34,715 nt of DNA. Source: Ignavibacteria bacterium. Its GTDB lineage: Bacteria > Bacteroidota > Ignavibacteria > UBA10030 > SZUA-254. The stretch spans positions 1 through 34,715 of the forward strand of contig JACOSY010000030.1 of the NCBI GenBank assembly GCA_016178595.1. Direction: 5' to 3'. The position numbers and the translations under genes are program-made. Below are positions 34,290 through 34,715 of the stretch, in pieces. The first letter of the stretch is position 1. Each line of letters begins with the position of its first letter. Below the pieces are notes generated by a model. The model made no database searches and was not told the origin of the DNA. It was given only the letters and a program-made list of their open reading frames with translations.

Positions 34290-34307
34290 GCGAAGTCGAA
34301 GGGTGAC
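34280..34307. repeat. Palindromic repeat overlapping the flippase stop codon
   Basis: GTCACCCT (34280-34287) pairs exactly with AGGGTGAC (34300-34307) around GAGCGAAGTCGA. The TGAGCGAAGTCGAAGGGTGA unit is a widespread intergenic repeat sequence in several bacterial groups. It lies between convergent genes and provides the TGA stop of the flippase at 34287-34289. It could help end transcription from both sides, although no T-run follows. Confidence 0.7.
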
Positions 34308-34328
34308 AAAACAAATGTTGTCAAGGAA

Positions 34329-34575
34329 TTATCTCTTGGATGGCTTGTTCTTCGAGTGAGTCAAATTCCGGCATTCAGACAATTGATGCAGTAGCTTGAA
34401 ATCTCCCGCCATTAAAGCCTCCTTCTTTCTCCTCGACCAATTCTTGATCTGGCGCTCGGCACGGATAGCATCGATAATCTCGGAAAACTGTTGAGAGAAT
34501 ACTAACTGTATAGGCGGACGGAGGAGGAGATTGGGATTGTGGAGGGGAAGGTCTGAACTCAACCCTCTGTCCCGA
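34329..34575 (-). pseudogene. GIY-YIG nuclease family protein, C-terminal remnant
   Basis: Reading leftwards, the frame gives PPIQLVFSQQFSEIIDAIRA followed by ERQIKNWSRRKKEALMAGDF and KLLHQLSECRN. This is the C-terminal part of small single-domain GIY-YIG proteins (usual pattern 'ELV..E.F....A...E.Q.K.W.R.KK.ALI.GD...L..L..'). The GIY-YIG motif and catalytic Arg, expected about 40-60 residues earlier, are absent because the IS3-type element begins at about 34576. The open frame continues into the element end, so it may give a chimeric peptide, but nuclease activity is not expected. Confidence 0.75.
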
Positions 34576-34715
34576 TGGAGTTCACCCCAAAAATGAGACA
34601 TCAAGTTAAGCCAGAATCATATGTTGATATTCAAATGCCACAGGTGATTTGTAACCGAGTGACGAGTGGCGTCGCACCCGGTTGTAAAATACTTCCAGAT
34701 ATTCAAAAAGCTTTC
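34576..34715 (-). mobile_element. End of an IS3-family insertion sequence (rest outside window)
   Basis: The outer end reads TGGAGTTCACCCCAAAAATG followed by AGACA, beginning with the TG dinucleotide and the CCCCAAAAATG-type terminal repeat of IS3-family elements. The OrfB stop follows about 30 bases inside. The direct target duplication cannot be seen because the other end is missing. Confidence 0.7.
34606..34715 (-). CDS. IS3-family transposase OrfB, C-terminal fragment (cut by window edge)
   Basis: The last 36 codons are present; the stop TAA is at 34606-34608 on the minus strand. The peptide reads [20 protein letters not shown] followed by [15 protein letters not shown]. This is the classical C-terminus of IS3-group integrase-type transposases ('F.YIE.FYNR.R.HS.LGY.SP..FE'), after the last catalytic Glu of the DDE motif. 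The rest lies outside the window. Confidence 0.88.
   Translation of the reverse strand, partial: KLFEYLEVFYNRVRRHSSLGYKSPVAFEYQHMILA

Overview
The window looks like part of a chromosome from a member of the Bacteroidota/Ignavibacteria-Chlorobi side of the FCB group. This rests on a secreted protein carrying the YPNPFNP start of a type IX secretion (T9SS) sorting domain, a complete Bat (aerotolerance) operon, a mid-range base composition, and the abundant short AT-rich 'word' repeats and palindromes between genes. No rRNA, tRNA or CRISPR array was seen. Both window edges lie inside insertion sequences: an IS30-type transposase start on the left and an IS3-type OrfB end on the right. Each element appears to have cut into a resident gene.

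Layout. (1) 1-1724, minus strand: an IS30-like element inserted into the 3' end of a secreted, internally duplicated T9SS-type protein. (2) 1835-2996, minus strand: a two-gene unit with an exosortase (XrtH-like) and an overlapping small membrane protein of the type found beside XrtH. (3) 3373-11779, plus strand: a tightly packed operon moxR - DUF58 - small BatD-like membrane protein - batA - batB - batC - batD - batE. Most junctions overlap, but an inverted repeat separates batA from batB. (4) 12063-30069, plus strand: an exopolysaccharide/O-antigen-type locus. It holds rmlB, an SLBB exporter, a Wzz/Wzc-like chain-length protein without a kinase domain, a Wzy-like polymerase, a methyltransferase, a Wzx flippase, one GT2 and three GT4 glycosyltransferases, a polyprenyl-phosphate glycosyl-1-phosphate transferase, a Wzi-like outer-membrane protein, a polyprenol-phosphate-mannose-synthase-like GT2, and an unusual fusion of a GT2 with a degenerate sugar-phosphate transferase. 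(5) 30076-32605, plus strand: accA, an acyl-CoA thioesterase, a very small Trm112-like zinc protein and nadC. (6) 32772-34289: a second polysaccharide flippase. (7) 34329-34715, minus strand: the tail of a GIY-YIG nuclease gene, interrupted by an IS3-family element.

How the genes work together. The region-4 genes form a nearly complete Wzx/Wzy assembly line. The phosphotransferase loads the first sugar onto undecaprenyl phosphate, the glycosyltransferases extend it, Wzx flips the unit, Wzy polymerises it under the chain-length protein, and the SLBB and Wzi-like proteins handle export and surface attachment. The middle of the locus (about 16.0-24.2 kb) looks AT-richer, uses several GTG starts and reads like an exchangeable serotype cassette. 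One of its GT4s resembles the Stp1-type transferases known from exosortase-linked EPS loci, which may connect it loosely with the exosortase gene.

I did not find a clearly new defence or signalling system. The most unusual items are the GT2/degenerate-PGT fusion, the coexistence of an exosortase and a T9SS substrate, and repeat elements that supply start or stop regions of neighbouring genes.
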